From: Cololabis saira
Lineage: Eukaryota > Chordata > Actinopteri > Beloniformes > Belonidae
Length of the DNA: 64,000 nucleotides
Assembly: GCF_033807715.1 (NCBI RefSeq)
Contig: NC_084591.1
Span: 24,487,090 to 24,551,089 of the forward strand
Direction: 5' to 3'
A program made the position numbers and the translations under genes. This document shows, one piece after another, positions 10,251 to 21,576 of the stretch. Every line of letters begins with the position of its first letter. The stretch's first letter is position 1. Under the pieces are notes generated by a model, which had not been told where the DNA came from, did not search any database, and saw only the letters and a program-made list of their open reading frames with translations.

Positions 10251-11620
10251 TCTCGCCGTAAATGAATTGCCTTTTTGGAGGCCTTAAAATGCTCAAAAAC
10301 TCACCAAATTTTGCACACGCTTCCAGAGTCGCGTAAAATTACGTATTTTATGGGCGACAGGCATGGGTCCACAAGAATGGGCTCTATAGCGCCACCTATT
10401 TTATGTTTTTCGACGAGCCCCATAATATGGTTTGACTTACAGCAATGTCCTTTATGTGTCTATTATATCAGACAAAGCCCTACAAAAAAGTCTCTTGGAC
10501 CCATGCTCTAAGTTACACAGGAAGTCCGTCATTTTGAATAGAAAATGTCATTTTTGATGAATTCTGATCATTTCTAGGCCTCGTACTTTAACGAACTCCT
10601 CCTAGAGATTTTATCAGATTGGCTCACAACTTGGTTTGTACAATCTAGACACATGGCCGACGCTAAATTGCGAAGCTTTTAAGTTTCTGCCAGAGGGCTT
10701 GACCGTAGTGATTCGGCGAAGTTTGAGGTCATTTTTAAGCCTCGCCATCAAACATCAATTGGCTGTAATTCAGCAATACATGATTTGATGTGGTTGAAAA
10801 CGTATGTGTATGATTGTAGGCTGAGCCTGAAGACATCTATGGTGGAATATTCAGGATCGGTTGTAGCGCCACCTGTTGGCACCAGGAATTGTCATGTCTT
10901 CTAGTTTGCATCTGTGCTCCAAGCGAGATGAGATTAATGATCTCAAAGTTGGTCAGATAATAGGTAAGACATTGACGATGACTGACAGAGAAAACTGTAC
11001 GTTCTTATCGAAGGGCGTGGCCGTTAGAGGTGGTCAAATTTCTGTGTCTCGCCATGAACATAAAAGTTGTTGTAACTTAAACATACTTGGTCCAAATTGA
11101 CCCAAAATCAATACATGTAATCAGGCTTCCATTCTGAACAAGTGGATATGACAATCTTGGATTGAAATCCATAGCGCCACCTTTTGGTCAGGTATACATT
11201 TTTCATCAAATTATGTGCTGTCATTGCTGTTTCATTCATCCAATCACAATGAAATCGACACATATTATTGTCATAAGCGTCCTTATTAACTGTGTTGAGT
11301 ATCGTGGTCATAACTTGAAGGGAACTGCCATTTTACGTCACTCTGAATTTTTTGGTAAAATAATAATTTAAAATCATAGGCTTGGTCTTAAGACAATAAA
11401 ATGTCAGATTTAGATACATTTCGACATGACTAAAAAATCATACGCTGGTACATATCGCTTTTGAAGAACTTTGTAACTCTCTTTTTCCAAAAATGTATTC
11501 ATATACAATTAAATCATATTTTTGTCATGCCATGTCCAATTAACTTCGTAAACTTCGTAAAAATATTGTTTACTGTGATGTGAAAATATATTTTTGGCAT
11601 TAAGGTGCGTAAAACGCACG
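10251..11620 (+). repeat. Q block, unit 4 (subfamily II)
   Basis: Shares all Q landmarks but carries subfamily II variants such as GGTCAGATAATAGGTAAGAC near 10951. It is almost identical to Q5 (14114-15485). It ends with a hairpin GTGCGT-AAA-ACGCAC (11605-11619), which Q1 and Q2 lack. Confidence 0.9.
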
Positions 11621-11821
11621 ATTGGTAATGAATATTTATTTAAATCCATTGGATTTAAAGCAAGCTGGCTCTGTGTGCCGGCCAGCTGCAGCGGAGCGGA
11701 GGCCGAGGGGGAGGGAGGAGGGGGGGAGCGGGGGAACGTTGCGTGCGCACCGTATTGACGTTCCTCACACGACATGAATCCTCCAGTGTTTTCATACGAG
11801 TCCCAACCTAATCTGTAAGTA
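11621..11821 (+). promoter_or_regulatory. GC-rich promoter-like cassette R of unit 4 with possible first exon
   Basis: An inverted repeat TTTAAATCCA/TGGATTTAAA (11639-11659) is followed by a purine- and GC-rich stretch (11680-11750), a CRE-like TGACGTTC (11756-11763), then an ATG at 11773-11775 opening 14 codons (MNPPVFSYESQPNL) that end at a strong 5' splice-donor match GTAAGTA (11815-11821). The order resembles a CpG promoter with a short first exon. The same arrangement is kept in unit 5. A real transcript has not been shown; the small exon may be chance. Confidence 0.4.
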
Positions 11822-12888
11822 TTTTTTTATTGTGTGCATAATTGTAGAGTCGTCTTAAGACATCTATGGTGAAATATTCCTGTGGAATAGTTTTCACCGA
11901 TGTATTTCGGCGGCGCATGTCTGTAATGCAGCTCGATTTTTTCATGTCTTTAATGTCTCTGTCTTCTACCGAGACAGAGACCACTTAAATAAAACCACAC
12001 TGATTTTGAGTCAAACCCGTCTTTTTACATTCAATTTTTATACAGAAAATAATTACAGTGCATGTATTACACCTTATTTCACAGCAGCTTTGCAATTTTA
12101 TTATATTATTATCGGCCCTCAGCCGAGATCTGGTCGGGACCGCGCCGCGCCGCGGAGGAGGTGCATTCAAGGACCGGTCGGAATTCTAAAAAGCCGATTA
12201 TCCTCCTGGTGCGTTCAGGGACAACTGGAATTTACTGTATTTGGCGAGAATTGCTTCATTTGCTTAAAAATTATTTAAAGGTGACCTATTATGGCATTTA
12301 ATGTATATTTTAAACAGGCATTGAATGTCTTAAGAACAAGCTCTGTGCTGATTGGCTGCCTGAATGACGTGTAGCAGGGGAGCTTTAAGCCTGAATCACA
12401 ATTGTGGGTCAATGATGTATAAGGCCTTTGAGAGGCCTATTTTTAAAATACTTAAAATAAATATGTATTTGGCCATTTTCCAAACATTTGGAATGTAGTG
12501 TGCATATATGTGAAAACTTAAAACAAAGGTATTTTAGTGTTTTTAAACCTACATTAATAGGGCAACGACCTTAAAAAAGTAATTGGGGGCGACCGTTATT
12601 TATCTCAAAATTAATAGATTTCCTTAACAAAATGTATATTTTAATAAGTATCAGTAATTAAATTAACTTTTCAAGAAAGATAGACTCATGTGTCCTTTCA
12701 TTTTTGAAAACCATTTTGAAATACATTTTATCTATAATGGAAGTGTCACCCTCATAAAGCCATTTATGCATACTATACCAATGATTTATATTTGAACCAA
12801 AACTCATAGACATTAAATTTTGAATTTGCGGATTTCCTAAGTTCTATAGTAAACCATGGTTTGTTAAGGTTTTCAGAGCTTCCTTTAT
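11822..12888 (+). repeat. Spacer B, copy preceding unit 5
   Basis: Nearly identical to 15670-16863 except for a deletion of about 125 bp near 12333. It includes TTTAAAGGTGACCTATTATG (12278 on), which looks like the end of a fish MITE, and a TCTGTCTTCTACCGAGACAGA hairpin near 11960. Its last part, ending CAGAGCTTCCTTTAT, joins P at the same base in units 5, 6 and 7. No gene is recognised. Confidence 0.85.
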
Positions 12889-14091
12889 CGGTACACACCT
12901 GTATCATAGCGCAACTTAAAGAAAAGTCTCCTGGCGCCATGGCCGAAACCCAACAGGAAGTCGGCCAGTTTGAATTAATCATGTAATTTTGGCGCAATTT
13001 ATGCCAGTCCTTCAGCCGCTTCTTCGCCTGAACCGTAACGTGCACCCAGGTGTGTTATACATGAAAATGTGCGTCTCCATCCTGCAATAACGTGCATAAC
13101 CTTTCTCAGTCAAAAGCGTTACCGTGGCGATGATAGACGCCAAAAAGCGCGCCCCCAATTCATCTGATTGGTCCATACAGATAAAACTTTGTGCCTCAAG
13201 CCCCACAATACGGTTTGACGTACATGCACAAAAATCGGTAAACACCTGTATCATGTCGCAACTTAAAGGAAAGTCTCTTGGCGGCATGGCCGAAACCGAA
13301 CAGGAAGTCAGCCATTTTGAACATTTTGAATTAATCGTGTAATTTTGGCGCAATTTATGCCCTTTCTTCGGTCATTAATTCAGCCCGAACCGTAACGTGC
13401 ACCCAGGTGTGTTATACATCAAAACGTGCGTCTCCATCCTCCGACACCACGCATTACTTTTCTCTTTCAAAAGCGTTACCGTGGCGACGCTAGTCAGCAA
13501 AAAGCGCGCCCACCCTTCATCTGATTGGTTCAGACAGAAAAAACTTTGCGCCTCAAGCCCCATAATACGGTTTGACGTACATGAACGAAAATCGGTACAC
13601 ACCTGTATCATCTCGCAACTTAAAGAAAAGCCAGGCCTGTCGATACATTTGATATTTCATGGTTTGCATTAATGGGCGTGGCCTAACGGCTCAACAGCGC
13701 CCACTAGAATACCTTTCTCTCCCATAACTTTTGAAAGGTTTGACATAAAGAGTCGTGGGTGGTGTCATCGGACTCGGTATTGAGTCCTTGACCATAATTG
13801 GTGAAAATTAGCCCCGCCCCTTCTTCTGATTGGTTGTCCCTATTTCCTGCTATAACATTTGAATGTTTTGACATAAAGAGTCGTGGGTGGTGTCATGGGA
13901 TTCTGTAATGAGTCCTTGAGCTTCATTGGCCTGAATTAGCCCCGCCCCTTCTTCTGATTGGTTGTCCCTTTTTTCTGCTATAACTTTTGAATGGTTTGAC
14001 ATAGGAAGTCGTGGGTGGTGTCATTTCTGATATGCTTATGGTGGGCGGTGGCCGTGAGTGCGAGGGCCCGTTCATCGCTGCTTGCAGCTTT
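12889..14091 (+). repeat. P block, unit 5 (three 350-bp-class modules)
   Basis: Starts abruptly at CGGTACACACCTGTATCAT. The same landmark returns near 13236 and 13593, so there are three modules of 347-357 bp, one more than in P2 and P4. Two 128-bp modules and the full P terminus follow. Confidence 0.9.
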
Positions 14092-14113
14092 AATTATTAT
14101 TATTATTATTATT

Positions 14114-15485
14114 CTCGCCGTAAATGAATTGCCTTTTTGGAGGCCTTAAAATGCTCAAAAACTCACCAAATTTTGCACACGCTTCCAGAGTCGCGTAAAA
14201 TTACGTATTTTATGGGCGACAGGCATGGGTCCACAAGAATGGGCTCTATAGCGCCACCTATTTTATGTTTTTCGACGAGCCCCATAATATGGTTTGACTT
14301 ACAGCAATGTCCTTTATGTGTCTATTATATCAGACAAAGCCCTACAAAAAAGTCTCTTGGACCCATGCTCTAAGTTACACAGGAAGGCCGGCATTTTGAA
14401 TAGAAAATGTCATTTTTGATGAATTCGGATCATTTCTAGGCCTCGTACTTTAACGAACTCCTCCTAGAGATTTTATCAGATTGGCTCACAACTTGGTTTG
14501 TACAATCTAGACACATGGCCGACGCTAAATTGCGAAGCTTTTAAGTTTTCACCAGAGGGCTTGACCGTAGTGATTCGGCGAAGTTTGAGGTCATTTTTAA
14601 GCCTCGCCCTCAAACATCAATTGGCTGTAATTCAGCAATACATGATTTGATGTGGATGAAAACGTATGTGCATGATTTTAGGCTGAGCCTGAAGACATCT
14701 ATGGTGGAATATTCAGGATCGGTTGTAGCGCCACCTGTTGGCACCAGGAATTGTCATGTCTTCTAGTATGCATCTGTGCTCCAAGCGAGATCAGTTTAAT
14801 GATCTCAAAGTTGGTCAGATAATAGGTAAGACATTGACGATGACTGACAGAGAAAACTGTACGTTCTTATCGAAGGGCGTGGCCGTTAGAGGTGGTCAAA
14901 TTTCTGTGTCTCGCCATGAACATAAAAGTTGTTGTAACTTAAACATACTTGGTCCAAATTGACCCAAAATCAATACATGTAATCAGGCTTCCATTCTGAA
15001 CAAGTGGATATGACAATCTTGGATTGAAATCCATAGCGCCACCTTTTGGTCAGGTATACATTTTTCATCAAATTATGTGCTGTCATTGCTGTTTCATTCA
15101 TCCAATCACAATGAAATCGACACATATTATTGTCATAAGCGTCCTTATTAACTGTGTTGAGTATCGTGGTCATAACTTGAAGGGAACTGCCATTTTACGT
15201 CACTCTGAATTTTTTGGTAAAATAATAATTTAAAATCATAGGCTTGGTCTTAAGACAATAAAATGTCAGATTTAGATACATTTCGACATGACTAAAAAAT
15301 CATACGCTGGTACATATCGCTTTTGAAGAACTTTGTAACTCTCTTTTTCCAAAAATGTATTCATATACAATTAAATCATATTTTTGTCATGCCATGTCCA
15401 ATTAACTTCGTAAACTTCGTAAAAATATTGTTTACTGTGATGTGAAAATATATTTTTGGCATTAAGGTGCGTAAAACGCACGATT
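14114..15485 (+). repeat. Q block, unit 5 (subfamily II)
   Basis: Almost identical to Q4, including the terminal GTGCGT-AAA-ACGCAC hairpin at 15467-15481. Differences are scattered single bases. Confidence 0.9.
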
Positions 15486-15669
15486 GGTAATGAATATTTA
15501 TTTAAATCCATTGGATTTAAAGCAAGCTGGCTCCTGCAGCGGAGCGGAGGCCGAGGGGGAGGGAGGAGGGGGGGAGCGGGGGAACGTTGCGTGCGCACCG
15601 TATTGACGTTCCTCACACGACATGAATCCTCCAGTGTTTTCACACGAGTCCCAACCTAATCTGTAAGTA
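15486..15669 (+). promoter_or_regulatory. GC-rich promoter-like cassette R of unit 5 with possible first exon
   Basis: Same layout as unit 4: inverted repeat, GC-rich tract, TGACGTTC (15604-15611), ATG at 15622-15624 opening MNPPVFSHESQPNL (one Tyr-to-His change) and GTAAGTA at 15663-15669. A short GC-rich piece just before CTGCAG is deleted relative to unit 4. Preservation of the ATG and donor is not independent evidence, because the whole unit is a recent duplicate. Confidence 0.4.
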
Positions 15670-16863
15670 TTTTTTATTGTGTGCATAATTGTAGAGTCGT
15701 CTTAAGACATCTATGGTGAAATATTCCTGTGGAATAGTTTTCACCGATGTATTTCGGCGGCGCATGTCTGTAATGCAGCTCGCTTTTTACCATGTCTTTC
15801 ATGTCTCTGTCTTCTACCGAGACAGAGACCACTTAAATAAAACCACACTGATTTTGAGTCAAACCCGTCTTTTTAAATTCAATTTTTATACAGAAAATAA
15901 CTACAGTGCATGTATTACACCTTATTTCACAGCAGCTTTGCAATTTTATTATATTATTATCGGCTTTCAGCCGAGATCTGGTCGGGACCGCGCCGCGCCG
16001 CGGAGGAGGTGCATTCGAGGACCGGTCGGAATTCTAAAAAGCCGATTATCCTCCTGGTGCGTTCAGGGACAACTGGAATTTACTGTATTTGGCGAGAATT
16101 TACCGTTGCTTCATTTGCTTAAAAATTATTTAAAGGTGACCTATTATGGCATTTAATGTATATTTTAAACAGGCATTGAATGTCTTAAAAACAAGCTTTT
16201 GAAGGTTTTTTCTACATAAATGAGAAATGTAGCCTCTGGGCCATGTCTTTATTTTTACCGTTTCTAACCTTGTCTATGAGGGATTCTGAGGGGAGGGGGG
16301 GCTATGTTAATGAGGCTCTGTGCTGATTGGCTGCCTGAATGACGTGTAGCAGGGGAGCTTTAAGCCTGAATCACAATTGTGGGTCAATGATGTATAAGGC
16401 CTTTGAGAGGCCTATTTTTAAAATACTTAAAATAAAGATGTATTTGGCCATTTTCCAAACATTTGGAATGTAGTGTGCATATATGTGAAAACTTAAAACA
16501 AAGGTATTTTAGTGTTTTTAAACCTACATTAATAGGGCAACGACCTTAAAAAAGTAATTTGGGGCGACCGTTATTTATCTCAAAATTAATAGATTTCCTT
16601 AACAAAATGTATATTTTAATAAGTATCAGTAATTAAATTAACTTTTCAAGAAAGATAGACTCATGTGTCCTTTCATTTTTGAAAACCATTTTGAAATACA
16701 TTTTATCTATAATGGAAGTGTCACCCTCATAAAGCCATTTATGCATACTATACCAATGATTTATATTTGAACCAAAACTCATAGACATTAAATTTTGAAT
16801 TTGCGGATTTCCTAAGTTCTATAGTAAACCATGGTTTGTTAAGGTTTTCAGAGCTTCCTTTAT
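15670..16863 (+). repeat. Spacer B, copy preceding unit 6
   Basis: Near-duplicate of 11822-12888. It retains an extra segment of about 125 bp (about 16196-16316) that is missing from the other copy; the missing piece is flanked by a short GCT/AGCT match, consistent with a microhomology deletion there. Confidence 0.85.
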
Positions 16864-18067
16864 CGGTACACACCTGTATCATAGCACAACTTAAAGAAAA
16901 GTCTTCTGGCGCCATGGCCGAAACCCAACAGGAAGTCGGCCAGTTTGAATTAATCATGTAATTTTGGCGCAATTTATGCCATTCCTTCAGCCGCTTCTTC
17001 GCCAGAACCGTAACGTGCACCCAGGTGTGTTATACATCAAAATGTGCGTCTCCATCCTGCAATAACGTGCATAACTTTTCTCAGTCAAAAGCGTTACCGT
17101 GGCGATGATAGACGCCAAAAAGCGCGCCCCCAATTCATCTGATTGGTCCATACAGATAAAACTTCGTGCCTCAAGTCCCACAATACGGTTTGACGTACAT
17201 GCACAAAAATCGGTACACACCTGTATCATGTCGCAACTTAAAGGAAAGTCTCTTGGCGCCATGGCCGAAACCGAACAGGAAGTCGGCCATTTTGAACATT
17301 TTGAATTAATCGTGTAATTTTGGCGCAATTTATGCCATTTCTTCGGTCATTAATTCAGCCCGAACCGTAACGTGCACCCAGGTGTGTTATACATCAAAAC
17401 GTGCGTCTCCATCCTCCGACACCACGCATTACTTTTCTCTTTCAAAAGCGTTACCGTGGCGACGCTAGACGGCAAAAAGCGCGCCCACCCTTCATCTGAT
17501 TGGTTCAGACAGAAAAAACTTTGCGCCTCAAGCCCCATAATACGGTTTGACGTACATGAACGAAAATTGGTACACACCTGTATCATGTCGCAACTTAAAG
17601 AAAAGCCAGGCCTGTCGATACATTTGATATTTCATGGTTTGCATTAATGGGCGTTGCCTAACGGCTCAACAGCGCCCACTAGAAAACCTTTCTCTCCCAT
17701 AACTTTTGAAAGGTTTGACATAAAGAGTCGTGGGTGGTGTCATCGGACTCGGTATTGAGTCCTTGACCATAATTGGCGAAAATTAGCCCCGCCCCTTCTT
17801 CTGATTGGTTGTCCCTATTTCCTGCTATAACATTTGAATGTTTTGACATAGAGAGTCGTGGGTGGTGTCATGGGATTCTGTAATGAGTCCTTGAGCTTCT
17901 TTGGCCTTAATTAGCCCCGTCCCTTCTTCTGATTGGTTGTCCCTTTTTTCTGCTATAACTTTTGAATGGTTTGACATAGGAAGTCGTGGGTGGTGTCATT
18001 TCTGATATGCTTATGGTGGGCGGTGGCCGTGAGTGCGAGGGCCCGTTCATCGCTGCTTGCAGCTTTA
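16864..18067 (+). repeat. P block, unit 6 (three 350-bp-class modules)
   Basis: Same architecture and start point as P5: landmarks near 16864, 17211 and 17568, two 128-bp modules and a full terminus. The following ATT tract (18068-18097) is the longest in the array, at about ten repeats. Confidence 0.9.
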
Positions 18068-18097
<30 letters not shown>

Positions 18098-18098
<1 letters not shown>

Positions 18099-19165
18099 TC
18101 GCCGTAAATAAATTGCCTTTTTGGAGGCCTTAAAATGCTCCAAAACTCACCAAATTTTGCACACGCTTCCAGAGTCGCGTAAAATTACGTATTTTATGGG
18201 CGACAGGCATGGGTCAAAAAGGATTAGGCTCTATAGCGCCACCTATTTTATGTTTTTTGACGAGCCCCACAATATGGTTTGACTTACAGCAATGTCCTTT
18301 ATGTGTCTATTATATCAGACAAAGCCCTACAAAAAAGTCTCTTGGACCCATGCTCTAAGTTACACAGGAAGTCCGTCATTTTGAACAGAAAATGTCATTT
18401 TTCATGAATTATGGTCATTTCCAGGCCTCGTACTTTAACGAACTCCTCCTAGAGATTTTATCAGATTGGTTCACAACTTGGTTTGTACAATCTAGACACA
18501 TGGCCGACGCTAAATTGCGAAGCTTTTAAGTTTCTGCCAGAGGGCGTGACCGTAGTGATCCGGCAAAGTTTGAGGTCATTTTTAAGCCTCGCCATCAAAC
18601 ATCAATTGGCTGTAATTCAGCAATACATGATTTGATGTTGTTGAAAACGTATGTGCATGATTGTAGACTGAGCCTGAAGACATCTGTGGTGGAATATTCA
18701 GGATCGGTTGTAGCGCCACCTGTTGGCACCAGGAATTGTCATGTCTTCTAGTATGCATCTGTGCTCCAAGCGAGATGAGTGTATTGATCTCAAAGTTGGT
18801 CAGATAATAGGTAAGACATTGACGATGACTGACAGAGAAAACTGTAAGTTCTTATCAAAGGGCGTCGCTGTCAGAGGTTGTCAAATTTCGGTGTCTCGCC
18901 ATGAACATAAAAGTTGTTTTAACTTTCAAATATTTGGTCCAAATTGACCCAAAATCCGTACATTTAATCAGGCTTCCATTCTGAACAAGTGGATATGACA
19001 ATCTTGGATGAACTCACTCACTTTTTTCAAAATATGAACTAATCTCCAAATAAATTATAATTTTGTCATGCAATGTCCAGTCAACTTCCAACTTTGCAAA
19101 TATGTTATTTATTGTGATATAAAAACAATGTCGATTTGAGCAGTTTAGATCAAACAGGCGATTTG
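18098..19165 (+). repeat. Q block, unit 6 (subfamily II-like, internal deletion)
   Basis: Matches subfamily II until about 19012, then skips the third AGCGCCACC module and resumes near the 3' end of Q, a deletion of roughly 400-450 bp. It carries some subfamily I bases (for example GTCGCTGTCAGAGGTTGTC near 18863), so it is intermediate or recombinant. Confidence 0.85.
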
Positions 19166-19533
19166 TAATGATTTTTTCTGGTTTGAATTGAAAGCTGAGT
19201 TTTCATCCCTGTGAGAAGTGCAGCTCTCACACTGGAGAGGGAGGCGGGGCTGAGTTTTCCCTGCAGCGTCGGCTCCATGGATGTATTGGTCGGCTCTGAC
19301 TTTTTTTCTAAGTTAGAGAGTCGGGCCAGGCCAATCAGAGGCCACTTAGGCCAGCAGCTTGTGAGTAGGGCAAGATGATTGGTTTGTTCCGATTAACACC
19401 CGCCCCAACAGCCCGTATCAACCAGCGTGGAGGAAGGTGTGTGCGTCTGTGCGTGTGTGCGTGTGTGTATGTGTTTAGCAGAGAGGAGACGCGCTCGACA
19501 TGAAGCTGAGCTCGTTCCAAAGATAAAGTAAGT
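19166..19533 (+). promoter_or_regulatory. GC-rich cassette R of unit 6 with possible first exon
   Basis: Sequence differs from the other R cassettes. It has GGGAGGCGGGGC near 19227, a GT-rich stretch (19437-19475), an ATG at 19500-19502 and GTAAGT at 19528-19533 just after a short frame that stops at TAA. The order GC-rich stretch, ATG, splice-donor-like site recalls units 4 and 5 without sequence homology. Promoter and exon status are inferred only. Confidence 0.3.
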
Positions 19534-21576
19534 TAACTTGAAATTAAAATAAGGATTTAGATTTTAAAGTGACTGATTTACAAGACACTTCATTATAATT
19601 ATTATTTACTGATTTTGAAAGTTATTCTTGCAACAAATGGGATATATAATCAGTAGGACTACTCGAGTTGAGGGGGGGTGAGGGGGGATGGCCTCCCCCC
19701 TGAAATAAAAACGGTCCAAATCATCCCCCCAGTAAAACTGTCATCCCCTCTTTCCATCCCTTATGTCATTTCATCAATGAATGTGGTTTTACTGCTATTT
19801 CAACAGTCCGGACGCCGTCCTCCGCGGACCCAGGCACTTCTATTTTAACCAGCGCAGCGTTACTTTATGGCATTTGTTCAGCAGACCTTACAGACCAATT
19901 GCATACGAGTTAAGCCATCCCACGTGATGCTGCTCAGCCAATCAGATCTGTGTAAACAGCGTGACTGGGTCAATGACGTGACGCCTATATTTTCTGAAAA
20001 AAAACTTTTTTTTTTCGATTCAAAAAAGGTTTAAATGGATATAAAAATATCATATATATGAACTACCTGTCCCACATATGGACTCACTTGAATTTTACAA
20101 AATATACTAGTTACTTGGGATTTTGTTGTTGTTTTAAGCGTCAAAATGTCATGTGGTGCGACCGTCCGACCAGGACTCTGGTTTTGAAAACTTTTTTTGA
20201 GATCACTAATGTATTTAAATCAATCTTCTGCTCAATCTGGCATGGCATCTGGCGCGACCATTAAAAAAACAACCATTTTTGTAAAATACTGAAAACTTGT
20301 ACAAAAAAAAGATGTCAAGATGTTAAGGAAATTAATTTATTTTAATATGAATCATGGTTGTACCACATTACCCTTTTTAAGGCTAGTGCCAATTCATCTT
20401 GACAAAAAACTCAATTAGAACTTTTTTATATGAATTTATGTGTACACAATATTCTTAATGTTTGAACTACTGCAATAGATTTTTTATTTATTTATTATGA
20501 TGTATTATGTTCTGGACCTCCGCTTAAGTACATTTTCTCTGACTGGACCTAAAGTTTTAGTTGAATACCCCTGATTTAGAGTCATCACCAGAAAAATAAC
20601 ACCAGAAAAATAACTTATTTGACAATTTTCACCTGTTTCAAGTAAATTTTAACTTGAAATAAGTTAAAAAAAATCTGCCAGTGGGACAAGATTTATCTTC
20701 TCATTATTAGCAAAAAAAATGTTGTGGGATAATACCAGATTCAAGTGACAAAGAAAAAGTACACATTAAAGGAACAATAATTGATCAATAATTGATCAAC
20801 TTTTTTGATCAGATAGGCTGTAATATCATCATGGCCAGCAGAAGAAGTTTTAAGGTTCTTAATATCAAGTACCTCCAAAGGCTTTATTGGTTCAAAATGA
20901 TTTAAAGAGGGATAACCTTGATTTATAGAGCTTGTTTTTCCTTATAGCGAATTTCCTAAGTTCTATATGGTTTGTTAAGGTTTTCAGAGCTTCTTTTATC
21001 TTTATAAATAAGATAAAGGTTGTGTTTAGAATTGCACTGTGTGGCACGAAGCTTTCATCCATCCAGTGTGCTGTTAAACTTAAAAGTAAAAACGTTTTAC
21101 TACCTCCTCGAAACACTGACTTTGCAAGTATTGCAAGTTGCAGTCGCATGTGCTGGCTGAGGTAATGTGACAAAATTCTATATCGCAGATCCTTTAGCTC
21201 GCTCCATTTTGAAAAGTGTAGACTTCCGCACGGCGTGCTGACATTACGTGACTAGCGTGTGACAACACTCACAGAGCACACATAGAATTAGAATTGAATA
21301 GATCTGCTCCTATGGATTGGATCATTGTTACCGATACCCGATCTAGAGTTGTTTTTAATATCGATCCCGAAACAAAAATACAAATATCGGATCGGTGCAT
21401 CCCTAATAGTGATGTTTATTTTTCCATATGAAATTAAAATGTATTCTATTCATTTCTTTTATAATCTTTGGTGGGATTACAAGAGAGTATGCTGGATAGA
21501 TTAACCTGGATAATGATTCAATTTTGGTTAACAATTTTTTTCAGAGGTTTTCAGAGCTTCCTTTATCTTCCTTTAT
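19534..21576. repeat. Spacer of unit 6: mosaic of spacer A, spacer B and transposon pieces
   Basis: About 19590-19740 resembles spacer A, including the CTCGAG with adjacent G- and C-runs. About 20470-20573 ends in GAATACCCCTG, resembling the terminus of a common hAT element. About 20580-20760 looks like another dispersed fish repeat. 20944-21000 matches part of spacer B, 21088-21120 part of spacer A. About 21310-21412 ends GATCGGTGCATCCCTAATA, like a hAT terminus. No gene is recognised. Confidence 0.6.
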
